64,000 nucleotides of DNA, taken from the NCBI GenBank assembly GCA_007922195.1, contig ML681971.1, positions 2,307,259 to 2,371,258 of the forward strand, read 5' to 3'. The notes beneath the pieces are model-generated. The model ran no database searches and was not told the DNA's origin. It was given only the letters and a program-made list of their open reading frames with translations. Position numbers and translations under genes: made by a program. Origin of the DNA: Podocnemis expansa (Eukaryota > Chordata > Testudines > Podocnemididae). Shown here in pieces: positions 42,001 to 57,000 of this stretch (its first letter is position 1; each line of letters opens with the position of its first letter).

Positions 42001-45000
42001 ACAAGCCAGAACTGCAAATCTGACTCTAAAGTTCTTGATTATATACTTGTATGGTTCTGGGTAAATGAATAAACTTGTTGACTGGTTAAGAGCAACTCAG
42101 CATCCTCATTAGGAAAATACTGGCCAAGCTAAAAGTAGATCTGAAAAGGAAGTAAAGATAAGAGTCCCCACGCTCAATAAAAAGGGATTCTCCAAATTAA
42201 ATTTGCAAGTCCCTACCCCCTGAACTGCTATGGATGCTGTGATGCGGTGACACAATGCAGGGCTTCCCTTCTGTTCCTCTCTGTGGAGCTTCACCATATC
42301 TAAGCAGAAACAGCCACAAATCCTGGGCTATAAGTCAGTCAGTAATTACAGTGGTAGGAGACAGATCAAGAGATTCCACTGACACACAGGGGCCCAAGTT
42401 CTTCCTCACCACAATCTCCCTCTATTGGCTCCAGTAGACTTCCCTGTCATTTAGGCAACCCTGTGGCTTATCAGCCCAAGAACCACCGCCAACATGAGAA
42501 GAGAAGGGTTGAAGCCAGCCTCCTGCCACTCTGATGAGTTCTCTTACCAGAGTCTGGGTGTCAGGTTTGTTACATCCACATATTCGCCCCACATGCAGGC
42601 CTCTCCGCCAATCACCAGCTTCTTCTGCTCCAGACTACCTGTCAGAAATGACACTTGTTCAACTGAGAGGATGGGAAGATGAAGTGTGACCCACTGATCA
42701 GCATGTCACATCCCCTCTGTCCCCTACCAACAGTTAGGGGCCTGCTACAGACTCCAGCTACAAAGCCCAGCTTTAAAAGGGTAGCTGCCACCACTGTAGC
42801 CAAGGCCTTGGCTGTTTGAGCTCACTCATCTCTGAAGTAGGAAGTGCTTGACTGGCCTGCTGGTCAGTTGATTGGCCAGCCAGGATTGCCACATGACCAT
42901 CACACCCTCAAGAGCCAGATTTGTGGAGCCAGCAAGCCAGGCCCTGCTGCAGAGGATGACGCAGCCTCCCTCCATGCCCACAGGACACACCTGCAAAATC
43001 CAGAGGCTCCACCTGGTAGGCTGTCAGCCAGTCCTGCCCATAAGAGATGTGATTGAGATACCAGGGAGCAGACAACAGAGCCCTGTAACCGGCCTTGGTG
43101 ACTCGTGCCATCTCCTCCTGGTACGACCCAGCATTCTCTCGCCACACGTGAATGATGGTGTCTGGCTTCACCTGGCCACGCACCACAGAAACATGTGATT
43201 AGTGTGCTAAGGGAGAGCCCTGAACCACCAGTTCCCAAGGCAATTTGCAGTGCACAGCATGGCATACACAACCCACCTGGGGACCTTCAGTGTGATCATG
43301 GGACCAGTGCAGCCCAAGGTTAGCCAACAGCTCACACTCCCCAGTGCCATCACCCACCAGACCAGCACGCCTTGCTTGTACACTTACCACTTGCTAGTTC
43401 AGCCAGGGACCCTGTCACAGAAATGGAAGTCCTGCTGCATTGGCAATGGGAGTAGTTAGAGAAAGAGCTATTCTAGACAGTTGCATGGAGCAGGCACAGT
43501 ATGTGGAATTGCCCAAGTGGGAGTATGTCTTTGTCCTTCCTAGCGCAGGCACCCATTTCCCACGTGACTCACACAACAGCCCTTCCCAGCCTCCCGGGAA
43601 CAAGTGTGAGGTGCTCAATCACAGTGGCAAGGAGGGCTGTGTAAGCATCTAGACAGCCGTTCCTGAGTCCCACCCTCTCTGACACCCAGAAGCAGGAAGA
43701 AGTGGCTGTCAGCTGGGGAAAGAGAAGTAGATGGGGCCTGAAACAAGAGATGACAGGAGTTCCCTCCCTGAAGGCACTGAGTTCTCAACTGCCGTTCCAG
43801 CAAGCAACAGTGCCTAGGTTTTTCCTCAGCCAGCTCCACCATCAGCAGGGCCGTGGTGACAGTCAGCCCCCAGGCTAGCCTGCAGTGGGTCCAGTGAGCA
43901 GCTACCCCATTAGGCTGTGAGTGAACAGCCACAGATTGGGAACAGCATGCCTGCTGCAGTGGGAGCCGTGGGCCCAAGGAGGGAGCCTGCCCTGAACAGG
44001 ACCAAAGATCTGCCTTTTATGGGATCAGGCCAGAAGGAGCCAGGGGAAGAGCCACAGCCAAAAAGGGAAGAAAAAACCCCATGGGCAAAGGTGGAGAATT
44101 TACCTCCCATCACTGTCTGGCCCAACAGCAAAGCCAGTCCCTGGCAGAGCCTACAGAGGCCGGAACAAAAGACAGTACAGCATATGGGCTCTCACCAACA
44201 CAGAGCCAGGCTCATTGTAAGCTACACTGGGGCAGGGAACAGACCAGAGTTGACTGAAGCCCCATCACCATGCTGCTGAGCGTCAGGGCCTTTTGCCGGG
44301 AGACAGTAGGGCTCTCACCTTCACGCCATTATCAAACACCTCCTGCCACACCATATAGCCTTTGCCATAGGAAGAGACAATATCTAGCAACCTAGAGCCG
44401 AGAGAGAAATGGAAGAGTAAGCAGGCAGTGACCCAGGAGAGTCCAGCCAGAGACTCCATCATTCAAATCAGGGCCTGTTTCTTGACAGGAACATTCGCTA
44501 GGCCAGGTGCATGCAGCAAGACAGGAAGTTATGGTGGTTTTCTCCCTCCCTCCTCCCAATCCAACCCACCAGCTATCCAGAGCCATCCAGGCTTGGATCG
44601 TTTGGGTCAGCTCTGCACATAACCTGTGCGGGATAAAGTGTGATGAGGCCATACCCATGTACCAGCTTTAGACTGAGCAAGGCCTGCTTCCAGGGAGGAA
44701 ATACAGGGTGATAGCATGGATTTGAGTGTCACAGAAGACACATGGGTTGTACTACAGCTGCTGCTCTCTCCAGGCTTTTACGGCTCTCCTCACCTCTGGA
44801 TGTAGAAAGACTCTAGTTTACTGTAGTCTTGACCAAACTTCATCTTCTGCATGAAGGCTTGGATTTCTGGATTCGATCTCCTGTGCACCAAAGAGAGTAG
44901 TATAAAAGCATAGGCCATGCTACACCACATCCAGCGCTCTGGGAATGTGTGCCAAGAGCAACGGGGAGGAAGGTGAGACACAGGGCTGCTGTTCTGCACT

Positions 45001-48000
45001 GCTTATCTCTACAGGGTGAGGAAGGATCCTGACAACCCAATGGATTCAAGACCAAGAGTTGTCTCCGCATAGGCTGATGGAGTCTGCTTCCCTCAGGAAG
45101 CTACAGAGGGTTAATGTCTCTATGGATGACTCACGGAGACTCCTGCCTTGTGTACTTCGACAATTAAACTAAGACTGCAACAAGACTAAGACTGGCAACT
45201 GTGGGCTGATTGTTTTATTAGGCCAAGAGCCAATGGCTAGTGAGGAACGACAGCTACTGAGGCTGGTGGCCAAGGCATGGCTCAGGACTCCCAGGATCCA
45301 TTCCCACCTCTGCCACAGGACTGTGTCTGACCACAGGCTGCCCTGTGCTTCAATTTCCTATCTCTGCACTGCCCTGCCTCCTTGTGCATCTTTTCTATTT
45401 AGCCTGGAAGCTTTCTGGGGCAGGGGCTGTCTCTCACTGTTTATGTGCAGTGCCTAGCACAGCAAGGCACCAATCTCAGTTGGGGCTTCTAAGTACTGCT
45501 GTAAACCAGACCATCACTAGTTAGCGAGCAAAGCCAACAGTTCAATGCCTTTTACCCCACAGAGCTCATCCCTACTATCCTATCCTGCCCCATCCCCTCC
45601 CTTCCCATCCCAACCCACCGAGGAGCTACTAAACACTGTAACCCACCAGCAGGTGAAATCAACCTCATCGCCACCCAAGTGGAGGTAGAAGTCTGGGAAC
45701 ACGGTGCTGACTTCTCTAAAGAGTTCTGTCATGAACTGGTAGGTGGTGTTGAGAATAGGATTGACTGGCCCATAGGTCCCAGAAGGAATCGAGCCTTTAT
45801 AGCAGGGAGTCAGCAAGCCTGGTGCACCTGCGTCAATACCAAAGAGTGCTGTAAGGAAGGGCTTACATGCCACCAGGCTCTGAGTCACTAGCTGGCCAAT
45901 ACTGTTTTGCTGCTCCTCAACACTAGCCACCACAGAGGACAGCCAGGCAGCCCCAGACACAGCAAGGAAGGGGGTCAGGGAGAGCAAAAGTTTCACCTAG
46001 AACTGGTGATTGCTTGGTTGGAGATAAGTAAAATGGAGCCATCTTCTCCCACCTCACGCTTCCATGACACACATCCCACCACATGGCCTCAATGCCAAAC
46101 ACTCCTGTAGCACATCCCAGCCACAGTGCTCCATGCCCAGCACACAGGCAGAGTATTTCTCACCACCCCCAGAGAGGGGAAGATGGGGGCAAAGTGATGT
46201 ATCCAAGGTCACCCAGTAGGTCAATGGCAGAACTGGGAATAGAGCCAACTCTTCACTCACTGGTCAGGCTCCCTCTGTGTTGGAGTGGGTAGCCAAGTGC
46301 ATGAGAGGAAGGGTCTCCAGCAAGGTCATGTGTTTCACCTACTGCAGAGAAGTCCTATGCTTAACCCCTCCTAACCAGGCTCTCACCTCATGGGGAGAGC
46401 TGAACAGGCAACACACCAGTGGCATGGGTAAAGGTCTCAAAAAGGGGCCATGGCACCACACTGTCATGGTCCCCAAAGAAAGCACAGTACTAATTGACTG
46501 GAAGGACATGGACTAGCCAAGAGGGGGATGTTTCCTCCACTTGCCCTAATCCTGTGTGTTCATTAGCGGGCCTGGACTTTCCTGGACTACAACCCCCACC
46601 ACACATCACCCCTTGCAAGCACTGCGCCTGTGATGGAGATTAGCAAGTGATGTTCTGAGGCAGACACAGAGCAGGAGCTAAGGTGTGTTGGCAGAGGCAT
46701 CGGGGACCAAAAGTGGGGTAGCAAGGAGTGCTGGAGGTCAGGGTTAACAAACATTGGCAGGACCATACGGTCCCTAGAACAGGGACAGCAGGGGCTGCAG
46801 GTCAGGAGCAGGAGCATGGGCTGTCAGGCAGGGACAATGTGAATAATGCCTCCCTTCACTAAGCCTGGTTATATCCCCACCCCTGAGTTCCTCACGTCCC
46901 CCGGACAAGTAGAGGGCAGCCAAGAACCCATTACTGGCAAGGTCCAGGGGATGCATACAGATCTAGGCTGGACACGTGTGCTACAATCTAGGCCACTGGA
47001 ACCCACCGTTGGCCAGCCCCATTCTTCCCAACCCACTCTTTGCTCTGGGGCCCTGGGCAGGCCCTGTTCCTTACCTGGGCCCCAAGACTGGGTGTGGCCA
47101 GGGGTGTCAAACTCTGAAATGACTCGGATCCCACGTAGCCGGGCGTACTCAATCACCAGTTTCACATCATTCACCGTGTACACATGGGTGGCAGGATTGT
47201 AAGCCCCCTGGTAAGGCACAAGAATCACAGGTTCTTACTGCTCTAGCATGGGCCCCTTCAGACCCATTCCACTTGTCAATTAGCCAACACCACTGATCAG
47301 TTCCCCACTGTGCTGACAGGAAAGGCCCCCTGCCCATCCCAGGAGATGTTAATCATTGGAAATGTTTGGTGCGATGCACAGAGGCACTATGGATCTGCCT
47401 CCCTTCCATAACAGAACCAGCTGGGCAGCAGCCACTGGCAGCACCACTTCCTGCCCTGGTCTGAAGGAATCTGGATAAACCCCTGACAGGTAACTAACTG
47501 GTGGGACTTTATGTGTTCCCTCTCACAGGCCAGCGGCCGCTTTGGAATTCCTCACACTGAACTGCAGCTCAGTCTGGCTTTCCAGGCTGAGCTGCAGGTT
47601 TCTGGGTCTGGCCTGACAGAGTCACGTAAAAGCAAAGGAAGATGGCGAGCTGCACCTGGGGCACACTGATCTAGCCCCAGCGATTTGGACACCACCCCCG
47701 GCTGCTAGCAAGGCAGCTCTTGCTCTTTACAGGTCACCAGTATTGCTCTGCACGTTATAGTGTGAATTAGAGACATGACTCTTAAATCGAGACCAGTCAC
47801 GCCAGCTGAAGTGCAACACATGCCTATGGTTTCCCCATTGGCTGCCCAGGACCTGCACTCTTCACTGCTATCCCAGCCCTGGGCCACATACAGCTGTGCC
47901 CGTGCACCTCAGTCCTATCCTGCTACCCCAGCTCTGGATCCTGCAGACACAACACTGCCAGTCACACTATGTTATGCATGTTGTGATTAAGTGATACAAA

Positions 48001-51000
48001 TATTGTCCAGGGCCTGGACTGAGACCCCTGAACTCATTTTACGTGTGATCCAGGCTTCCATTTCAAACCTGATCTTTCCTTGCAACACAGCTTGGAAGGC
48101 CTGATGTTGCATCCTCTAACAAAGGGGTTGCTAAAAGAATCAGGACAGAAGGCAGCATAGAGGTTCGGCCTGGGACACATTTGGGCTGAGGACCCCCTTT
48201 TACACAGAGAGCACATGTATAGACACATCCATCAGTAGAGGACAATGAAGCCCCTTCTCCTCTGCAGGACACAGGGAATTCCCACTGGCTTTAACAGGAC
48301 CCCATCTATCGGCGGTGGAAGAAGAGGGCCCCAGTGCTTGATCTGAGAGCACGTCAGAGTTCAGGGTGCCACGCAGGGAATGGAAGTGCTACCTTTTGGC
48401 TGAGTTCCGGGAAGGCTGCACTCTCATACGGGAAAGAGGGGTCATCCACAATGTGCCAGTGAAATACGTTGAACTTGTTATAAGCCATGACATCCTGTGG
48501 AGCCATAAGAGAGCAACAGGGGTCAGCCATACTGCCATATCCTACTCTGATAGCTCAGCCAATCTGCCTTCACACATCCGTCTGTCAAAGTGGCTTCCCA
48601 AAGGGGATTAGAGCATCCCTGGGCCAATGTTTCCTCTAACTTTTTGTAGGCTGTGCATGTAAAAAATTTTTGTGTTTGCTAATATTAGCACTGTTGAACT
48701 TTTTTGAGTGTGCTTTATTTTGTTGTGTGCACTGGTTTCACGACCAGTGTGCACACGCACAGAAGCACAGCTTATAGGGAACAGGGCCTCCGGCTATTCT
48801 CACTCAACGCCCATTTTGAACATGCTCCAATCATAAAGACAGGAACATACATGCACAGCAGCCCTCCATGCTCCCCCTGGGACCTGAGTCATGTGGGGAT
48901 CTACTCATCAACACTGGTAAGAGGTTCTTCAGCTTACGTGCTCCCCTTAACTCTTGTGAAACTGCCACCTTTTGCATTCACAATATCTGCATCAGAGGAA
49001 CTGACTGAACATAGCCCTGCTGCAAATGCAAAAGAATTTCGCACTTGCCCATTTACCTTGGCTCTGCAGGTCTATAAGCCCAGCCTAGGTTTCATTGCTC
49101 AGGTCAGCAGTTAAGACTCCTAGCACAAAGGGGGCAGACCAAAAAGCCCTTTTTCAGAGCTGAACACCCATATGAGGAGTGGTTGGAAACATCCTATTTC
49201 AAATTAATGCTCCAGGCTCCCTTGCTAAGGTACCAATTTACAAGCACCCCAGGAAAGCTAGATCCCTTTCCCACACCTCCTTATGTTTCCCCAAACCCTA
49301 CCTCATTGTCTCCTTCTCTGTCATTTCCAAAGAGACATTGGATCTTCCCATCTGACCTTTGGAATAACATAGGCCAGCGAATTTCACCCAGTTACTCCTG
49401 AATTGAGCCCGACAGTTTTCATCCCACTTCTCTTCCCTTTATTTCTCTCAAGTGGGAGACACTGGACCATCTCAACACACCCCCACATGTTCCTGTAAAC
49501 CCAACTTGTCTTGCTTTCGAACTGCTTTGTGTTTGGTTCTATGGAAGGGATGCAAGGATCAAGAGAGGGGCAGAAGAGACTAGGCCCAAGGAGGTGAAGA
49601 AATCCCTCATTTACAAAGATCCTGCTTTCCTGTAAACAAGCAGTGTGGAGATACCTTAGACACAGAACAGACAGGCCGCAGGGATAACTCCTTTGTATAG
49701 GAAAGGGACACACTGTGGAGACAGGTGTGGTCCCATCATTAGGCACACTGGTTAACTGTCCTTTCCACTCCAGGGCTGGCAGAAAACACCAATGCTCCCC
49801 AGTGAGGGAGAGCGGTGAGGCAGCCTTGGGGAAAAGATACCAGAAGCATAACCTGAAGGGACTACCCTCCAAGGATCCCATCACTGCCTAGACAGAAGGA
49901 CAGCTTTGGGGGCAGAGGGCATGTCTGTGGAGCTCTCTCTCTCTCTCCAACTCATCTGCACAGAGAATCAAAACAAACAGCCTAAGGGAGACAGCTGCGA
50001 GTTCCCAGGAGTGAACGCCAGAAGAGGCCTAAGGAGCACAGCAAACTAAAAGAGGTGTACAGCATTAGTCCATGGCTTAGGGACCACGCACCTAGTCCCC
50101 TTTGACAAGTCTTCTCTCCACTCTGGCTAACCCTAGCAGACAGCCACACTCTATGACCTCTTCTCTTTGCCCCAAGCGTCACCATGGTGTTTTATCTATA
50201 CCCAGCTGCAGAGGCTGGCACTGGCTTCGAAGAACCATCTGACCCATAGCACAATCAAACATCTGCACAGGCAATACAGCAACCCAGCAGCCCTCACAAA
50301 GCCCCTAGATGTCCTGCAGAAGGGACTGGCTACCCAAACTGCCCTGCCTACAAGGCCACAACACAGGTTGGCAAGCCTGCCAGTGAGGCAGGGCATGTCC
50401 TTGAGCACCTGGGCACACACACCAGAGTCTCCAGGATGGCTCTCACAGGCAGGTAGTGGCGAGAGGTGTCCAGCAGCACGCCCCGGTGAGCAAAGCGGGG
50501 AAAGTCAACAATGTCCGTCTTGTTGATGTAGAACTGCAAGGAAGGGAGAGATGAGTGGCCCCCCTCAGGGAAGGCCCAGAGCAAACAGAAACCCTAATGT
50601 CATCAGGAGAATGCTCTCTACAGCAGGGGTAGCTGCCACCACAGGCAGAGCTCTCCACCTCCCTGGGGCATGGGGAGCCAGGCAGGAACACCTCTGTTAG
50701 CCTTCAGAGAAGTCAGCCAGATGAAGCTGTCAGAGCTCCAGGACCGGGTCCTCTCCCACCAAAGGCCAGGTATGATTCAGGACCTTGGTCCCTGACCCAC
50801 CTGTGCTACCTCTTTGTGCCTCAGGAATCCACTTGGACCCCCTCTTAAAAGCTCCCTGATGGCCTGACCTTGCAGCACAGGCTCAAGAGGATTTTCCTTT
50901 CTGTTCATTCAGGCCGTGCTGCCATATTTTGCAGCTAAGCCATACTCCCTCCCCGCCCCCCTTGCGGGACTGGGCAGAGCAGTGCATCCCCACTAGAGTT

Positions 51001-54000
51001 TGCACCCATCACACCCCTCCAGCTCAACAACAAGAGTCACACTCACCGTTCCAGCCTCATCTCTCCAGACGAGTTGGCTGAAGGTCTCCAGGCCTGCAAG
51101 AAACAGAGTTAGGCCTGAGCCTGGATTCCTAGAAGAGCAGAGCCCAATTAACACAGTAAGCTATGGCACACAAGAACAGGGAGATGCTCCATCCACTGAG
51201 CCTGGCAGTAGACATGGCAGAAAGCAACAGACCATCCCAAACGTCCCACACAGCCTCACCTCGGAGAGCTCCCCAGACACTCTCTGCAGACAGCAGCGAA
51301 AGGCCAGCTGAAGTGGACAGCTTGTCTGAAATACAGCACCACAAGGGACGTTAGCTTGTCTAACATGGCCCTCTCCAGACTTTGAACCCCACTGCAAATG
51401 ATTACAGCTCCAGGACCTCAAATGAACTGGTGATACCAAGCTTTGGATAGTTTAAAAAAGAATATTTCACCATGCAGCCCTCCCTCCCTCCCATGGTCCA
51501 ATTCACCCTGCTTGCCCAGCTTAGTGCTTTTGGCACTCTTGGGACACTTCAGGAAAAACTGGTGTACCCCAACAGATGAGACTGAAAGGAGGACTTCTGC
51601 AGTAACTGAAGAGGTATGGGAACCAGATATAATTAACCCCCTCCTTAGCCTTCCCATTCATAGTTTCAGCTGAAAGTGTCTAAAGAAAGAACAAGACAAC
51701 CGTAAACCTGACCCCCCTCCCCATTTTTTTAATGGAAAGCAGCATGCATGGCAGATAAAGCACCAGACAAGGAGCCAGGAATTCCTGTGTCTGCTCCTGG
51801 TCCTGGCACTGGCCAGCAGGTGGGACTTGGGCCAGTCATTTCCCATTGTTGTGCCTCAGTCTCCCCATATTTAATACTGAGTTAATGACACTGCCCTCTT
51901 TGTAGAGTACTTGGAGACCTAGGGATAGACAGTTCTATATATTCCTACTGATCGTAGGCCCAGAATGAGCCTCCCCCTCCCTCAGAGTCACCTGCTTGCC
52001 AGTTGGGCAGCACTCAGGATCCTGGCTATACAAGACAAAGCACTGAAGCCTTCCAGAACAGTGACCCAGGGGTGGACATATGTTCCCAGCACCATGGGCT
52101 CCAGAGAACAGGGGACTCCCTGGTTAAGAATCTTGTGGACAACTGCCAGAAATCATTGCTCCCTAAAGGAGGGCATGTTCTATATAGCCTGCATATGTTG
52201 CTATGCACCCAGGTCTTCCCAGCAATGGCCTTTGGCTGCATTGTGTAGCCTCCTGGTTTAAATTGGGCCGAGATCTTTGGCCCTGATCACCAGTACCCAG
52301 GCAGCACAGATCCTGCTTTGTGACTGGCTGATGCTTACAGCTCTCTACAGAGTCCGTGTCAGGATAGCCATCACAGTACGGTGTGGCGACGTCGACCAGC
52401 AGTTCAGTGCAAAGAGGCTCTGAGGGCTGTGCATCCTCTGCAACACACACAGAATGTGGATTAAACAAACAGACTCAACATGACCCGCCTCCCGAGCCCA
52501 GCTTTGTAGAGCATTAAGTGATGCAAGTGCTGTCTGATCCCTGCTCACTTATGCACTAGGTGTGGTGTATGACTAGACTGAGGCTAAGGAAGGTCGGAGG
52601 GGCTGTCAGCAGAGCAAACTAAGTTCTGAAAGAGAGGCCTTGCTGAGAAACCCTACAAACCACCTAGCTTGGGGAACAAAGCTTAGACTGAGTTGAATGC
52701 TAAGGTTACTGTTCCTTCAACTGCCAATAAAAGAACTGCCCCAGTGAGGGGTGCAAAAGCAGGTGTTAATCCTGAAAGAGGTAAGGGCTCTGCCCATATG
52801 TAGAGCCATAAAGGTCAGGGAACTGGGGCTATGTCAGACCAAAAGGAAAAGTGAGTTCCAAAGGCAAAGGCCTGTCCTGAAAGACATTAGCAGACCAAGC
52901 AAACAAACTGCCCAACCCTTTCCTAGGTTGCTGTCTAATCCTCTCTTTCATCCTGTCCTCTCAAGCCCTTACCCAGACAGTTGGAAGCACAGTCTGAAGT
53001 AGGGAAATCCAACGAGTCCACCCTGGATGTGATAGGAGAATCAGCAGTGGGGTCAATACCTAATGAATCAGCTGAGCAGGAACACCACACCTCAGTATGG
53101 CAGACTGCCCTCAGTGCTACAGGACTAAGGACAGGCTGACTAGACTAATTAGTGCAGGCTAAATATATGGCTAGATGTGGGAGATGGACCAGGGAGACCA
53201 GAGCTTGCATTATCACCAGTTCACATGGCATCTTGGCCAGCAGAACCCTGTTTGGGAAGTTAAGTAGTAGCTAACGTCACCTGCAGCAGAACGGTTTATT
53301 AGACAGTCTTGGAAGCTGCAGGATTTTGGTGTGCAAAACTGTCCAGGTGGGATGGAGACACAGATCCAAGGGCATTCCTCCCCCTTTTGAAGCACTGCAG
53401 AGGAAGATGCATCTCAGACTGCACTGAGAGGCTTATGGAATGGAATTGTCACCAGCCCTGATTCACCGAAATTAGCAGAGTGCCCACTGATACCCCTGGG
53501 CTTTTGATCAGGCCCCTTCAAACAGCTGGTCTAAAAAGCAGCAGGGTCGGTAGAGAATAAACCCAGGCAAGTTAAGGGCTGGAGAGGAGGCTGGAGCACT
53601 GGCCACTTCTTCCTACAAATCAAAGTCCAAGTTTCTTTTGGGGATTCCCAAAGTACCCACGGTGCGCCTGCCACTGCTCCCACTGGAGTCCATAGCAAAA
53701 ACACACTGTCTCCTCTGAGAGCGGAGAGACTGATGCTGAGCAAAGGGCGGGACTGTCCAAACCAATCTCAAGGATGGCTGAGGGGCCCTGAGGTAAAATA
53801 CACACTAAGGTCAGTCACAGGTCAGAACAAGTACGGATCCAGAAGAGCAGATGTGCCGCCCACCAAGCCCAATAGCACCTGCTTACACATTAACCAGCAG
53901 CAGTGGCTGCTCCCCTTCATGAGCATTAATGCTCACAAGGAGATCTAATGCCATGGCTGAAGATTAAAGAGAACAACATACTAACAGACCCAAACGAGAG

Positions 54001-57000
54001 TGTGCCCAGTACAGAGACTAAGACTTCCCAAGGGCTATGGCCCACCCAATACTGTATTCAGATGGTGCAACGGATCACATACTACGAGCTGATGTTTGCA
54101 GAGTGCATCTAGAGGAGCCACGAACTATATTTACATGACAGATTGTGGTATGCAGAGGATGGCAAGCTAACAGACATCCTTTTAATTTAACACCTGGATA
54201 TAGGGACAAAGTATCAAAAGCTACCCAGACTGTGTAAAGCAGAAAAACCAACTCTCCAAGTGTATTGGACAGGACTGCTCTTGGGGTGCAGCCCCCTTCA
54301 CAAAAGCCCACTGCTAGAGAGAGATTCAGAACTAGCCCCCAGCGAATTAAAAGAGCTTCAGGCAGGTCCTGCACTCACCCCAGGACCAGGAGAAACAAGC
54401 AGCAGCATTTTCCAACTCACTCAAGTGGAGAACTGAGTCAGATGAATAAGGGATTTTTTAGGTGGACTTTTTCCATGTGGGCAGAGGAAGGGCTAGAGCA
54501 AGCCATGATCCACTTCCCAGAGCAGGATATAAAAAGCTCTCTCCAAGTGCAGAACAACTAGCTGCGGTCTTGCACTTGCAAGGCTGAGCCAATAAGGGCC
54601 AGATTGCCTCTAATGCAAAAACCTTTCAGAATTTTCCATCAGGCGCCAGCTGTCCTTTAAGCAGCCTTGCCAAAAAGCAATGGAGTTGCCTGCTTAATGA
54701 GGAACCAAGAGCTGGCAGGGCACCCACCGGTCAAAGCTGCCCACACAATATTAACCAATCCCAGAGAAAAATGGAAACTACTGCCCCAGCTCTCCAAGGA
54801 GTGAGAGAAGAGGAATGCTACATGCAGTAGAAGTGAGTTGTGTTAGGAAAGTGCTCAGCCCTGATGGAATCAATTGCCCCTGAAAGCCTCACCCCATCCC
54901 TGAATCAGTCCAGTAGGATCAGGCAACCTATGGCAATGAAAGCAGAGGACCTTCTAATGCAGAATGCAGTGAGCAACAGCAGTGCAAAGTCTACCTACAT
55001 GCCTTCCAGGGAGGATCATTCCCAGACTAGGAAGAGACCCACAGCCAGCACAGAATTTAACAAGGCAACTGTAATAACCCTTGGGGAGGAAGGGGTTAAC
55101 ACTCTGGTCAGTGAGTCCCAGGACAGCCAATAGGAATGAAGCACAGCTTTTTGAATGGTAACAGCAGCCTGGCCTGGGCCTATTTGGAGGCAGCAGAGCT
55201 CCTGGAAGGATCAGGAGGAGGCCAGCAACATCCTTACCAGAGATAAGCTAAGTTTGTTACTGACCAGGCGTGGGTAGAACAGGGAATGTTTACTTAGACG
55301 CGGTCAGGGTATTTTCTTTGTTTTTGGCTTGTTTTTTGGATTTCTCTGTGCTAAGCACATGTAACCCAAACCCCCACCCCACTACCCTGTAACTACCTAA
55401 GTTAGTTCCCAGAGAAGCAACTCTCTGTGTTTATCATCTGTTCTTTTTGATTAAAGAGTTTACCTTTTAACTAAGTTCTGGTTCTGTGTCCTGAGAGGCA
55501 AGAGGTTTGTGTGCCCGTGCCTTAGACTGCACAGGCAGCTACTAGAGGGAACCCTGTTCCAGTTCCAGCTCATATTGCAGCTGGAGTTCAGTCATTTTCC
55601 TGAGAGAGGAATAAAGAGGATTGCAAGTACCTCACAGGGAGGAATTCCCAAGTGCGCCTTCCTGGGTCACAAGAGGTTTTTTTGCATTTGGGTGGTGGCA
55701 GCGATACCCCTCCAAGGCCAGGAATTGGAGGCCTTGGAGACTTTTAAGAGCAGGCTTTAAGGCCAGTGGCTTTTCTGGCCTGTTGCGGGCCCCCACCTTC
55801 TGCACTCAGAGTGCCAGAGTGGGGAAAAAGCCTTGACAGCAACAATAACCAAGCTGGGCCTAAATCCCTCCACCTACCCAGCTTCTTCCCACCCCCTGAT
55901 CTCATCTAGAATTAATATGTTTGATTATCGAGAGCAAGCAAGCAGCACAGTGGCCACATCCCTTGGGGGGGGGGTATGGGCAGGCATCCAGAGGGAAAGG
56001 GACATACTCTCCATCTGAGCCAAGCCCACCTTTGGGACATGACAACAACCACATAACTCTGTTGGCCAAGGATCAAGGCTAAGAGAAGTGCTAGGAAGTT
56101 GCTGTATAAGCCAGCTATTATCAGGGATTGGAACACATGTAAAACTCTAACAAAAAAAGCTACCATCACAAAAGATGAGCATCAATGAAGAATCAAAAGT
56201 GATGGGAACTCAGGTCTGTGTTCCAGGCTCTAAACAGGATCCTGAGACCTGCACCAGCCACAACTGATTTCCAGGAGAAGTTTAAGGTGCTGTGTTTGAC
56301 CTACAAATCCCTTAATCATTGCAGTCCCGGACAACTGCCTCTCTCACCACCTTATACTATGACAGCTGCCATCAACTAAGGTATGTCAAGCTGGATGGGA
56401 GAGGACAGCTAGGAGTGGTGTTCACAGTAACATTCTGCAGCTGTGAGACACCTGCTCAAGCTGCCAGAGGCCAGGTTTGACAACCAGGTGTTCAGCCTGC
56501 AAAGCTTATTTGCTTGAACATACTCACTCAGGGAGGACAATAGAAGGCTGAGTGGCTGGAAACATTTTAGGGAGTTCAGAGAAGAGTTAGTTTGTGGACA
56601 CAAAGTGCTCACACCAAATACATACATGCAGACCAACCAGAACACAGAACTGCACGGGCAAATTTGAATAAGTAGCTAATTCAAACCATGCTCTGCAATG
56701 CAGCTTTTATTCCCCCCCATTCTGTAAATTCCCTCATCTTCAAAGTGGTATGACAAGTGGGATTTTCTCCCAAGAAAACTCATGCAATAAATCAGTTTGC
56801 TAGTCTTTAAGAACCACAGGACTCATTGTTTAACTGAACTAGACTAACACAGCTGCCCTGTTTGGAATTTAAGCATCTAGTAAGTTTTAGCATTAACCCA
56901 GGAGTAACCTTGCTGCTTTTTCTCTTGAGGCTAAGTGTGTTTGACAATTATCCTTACAGAAGCAGGTGCTCCTGGGTGTAAAGAACATGCTGAAGACACA

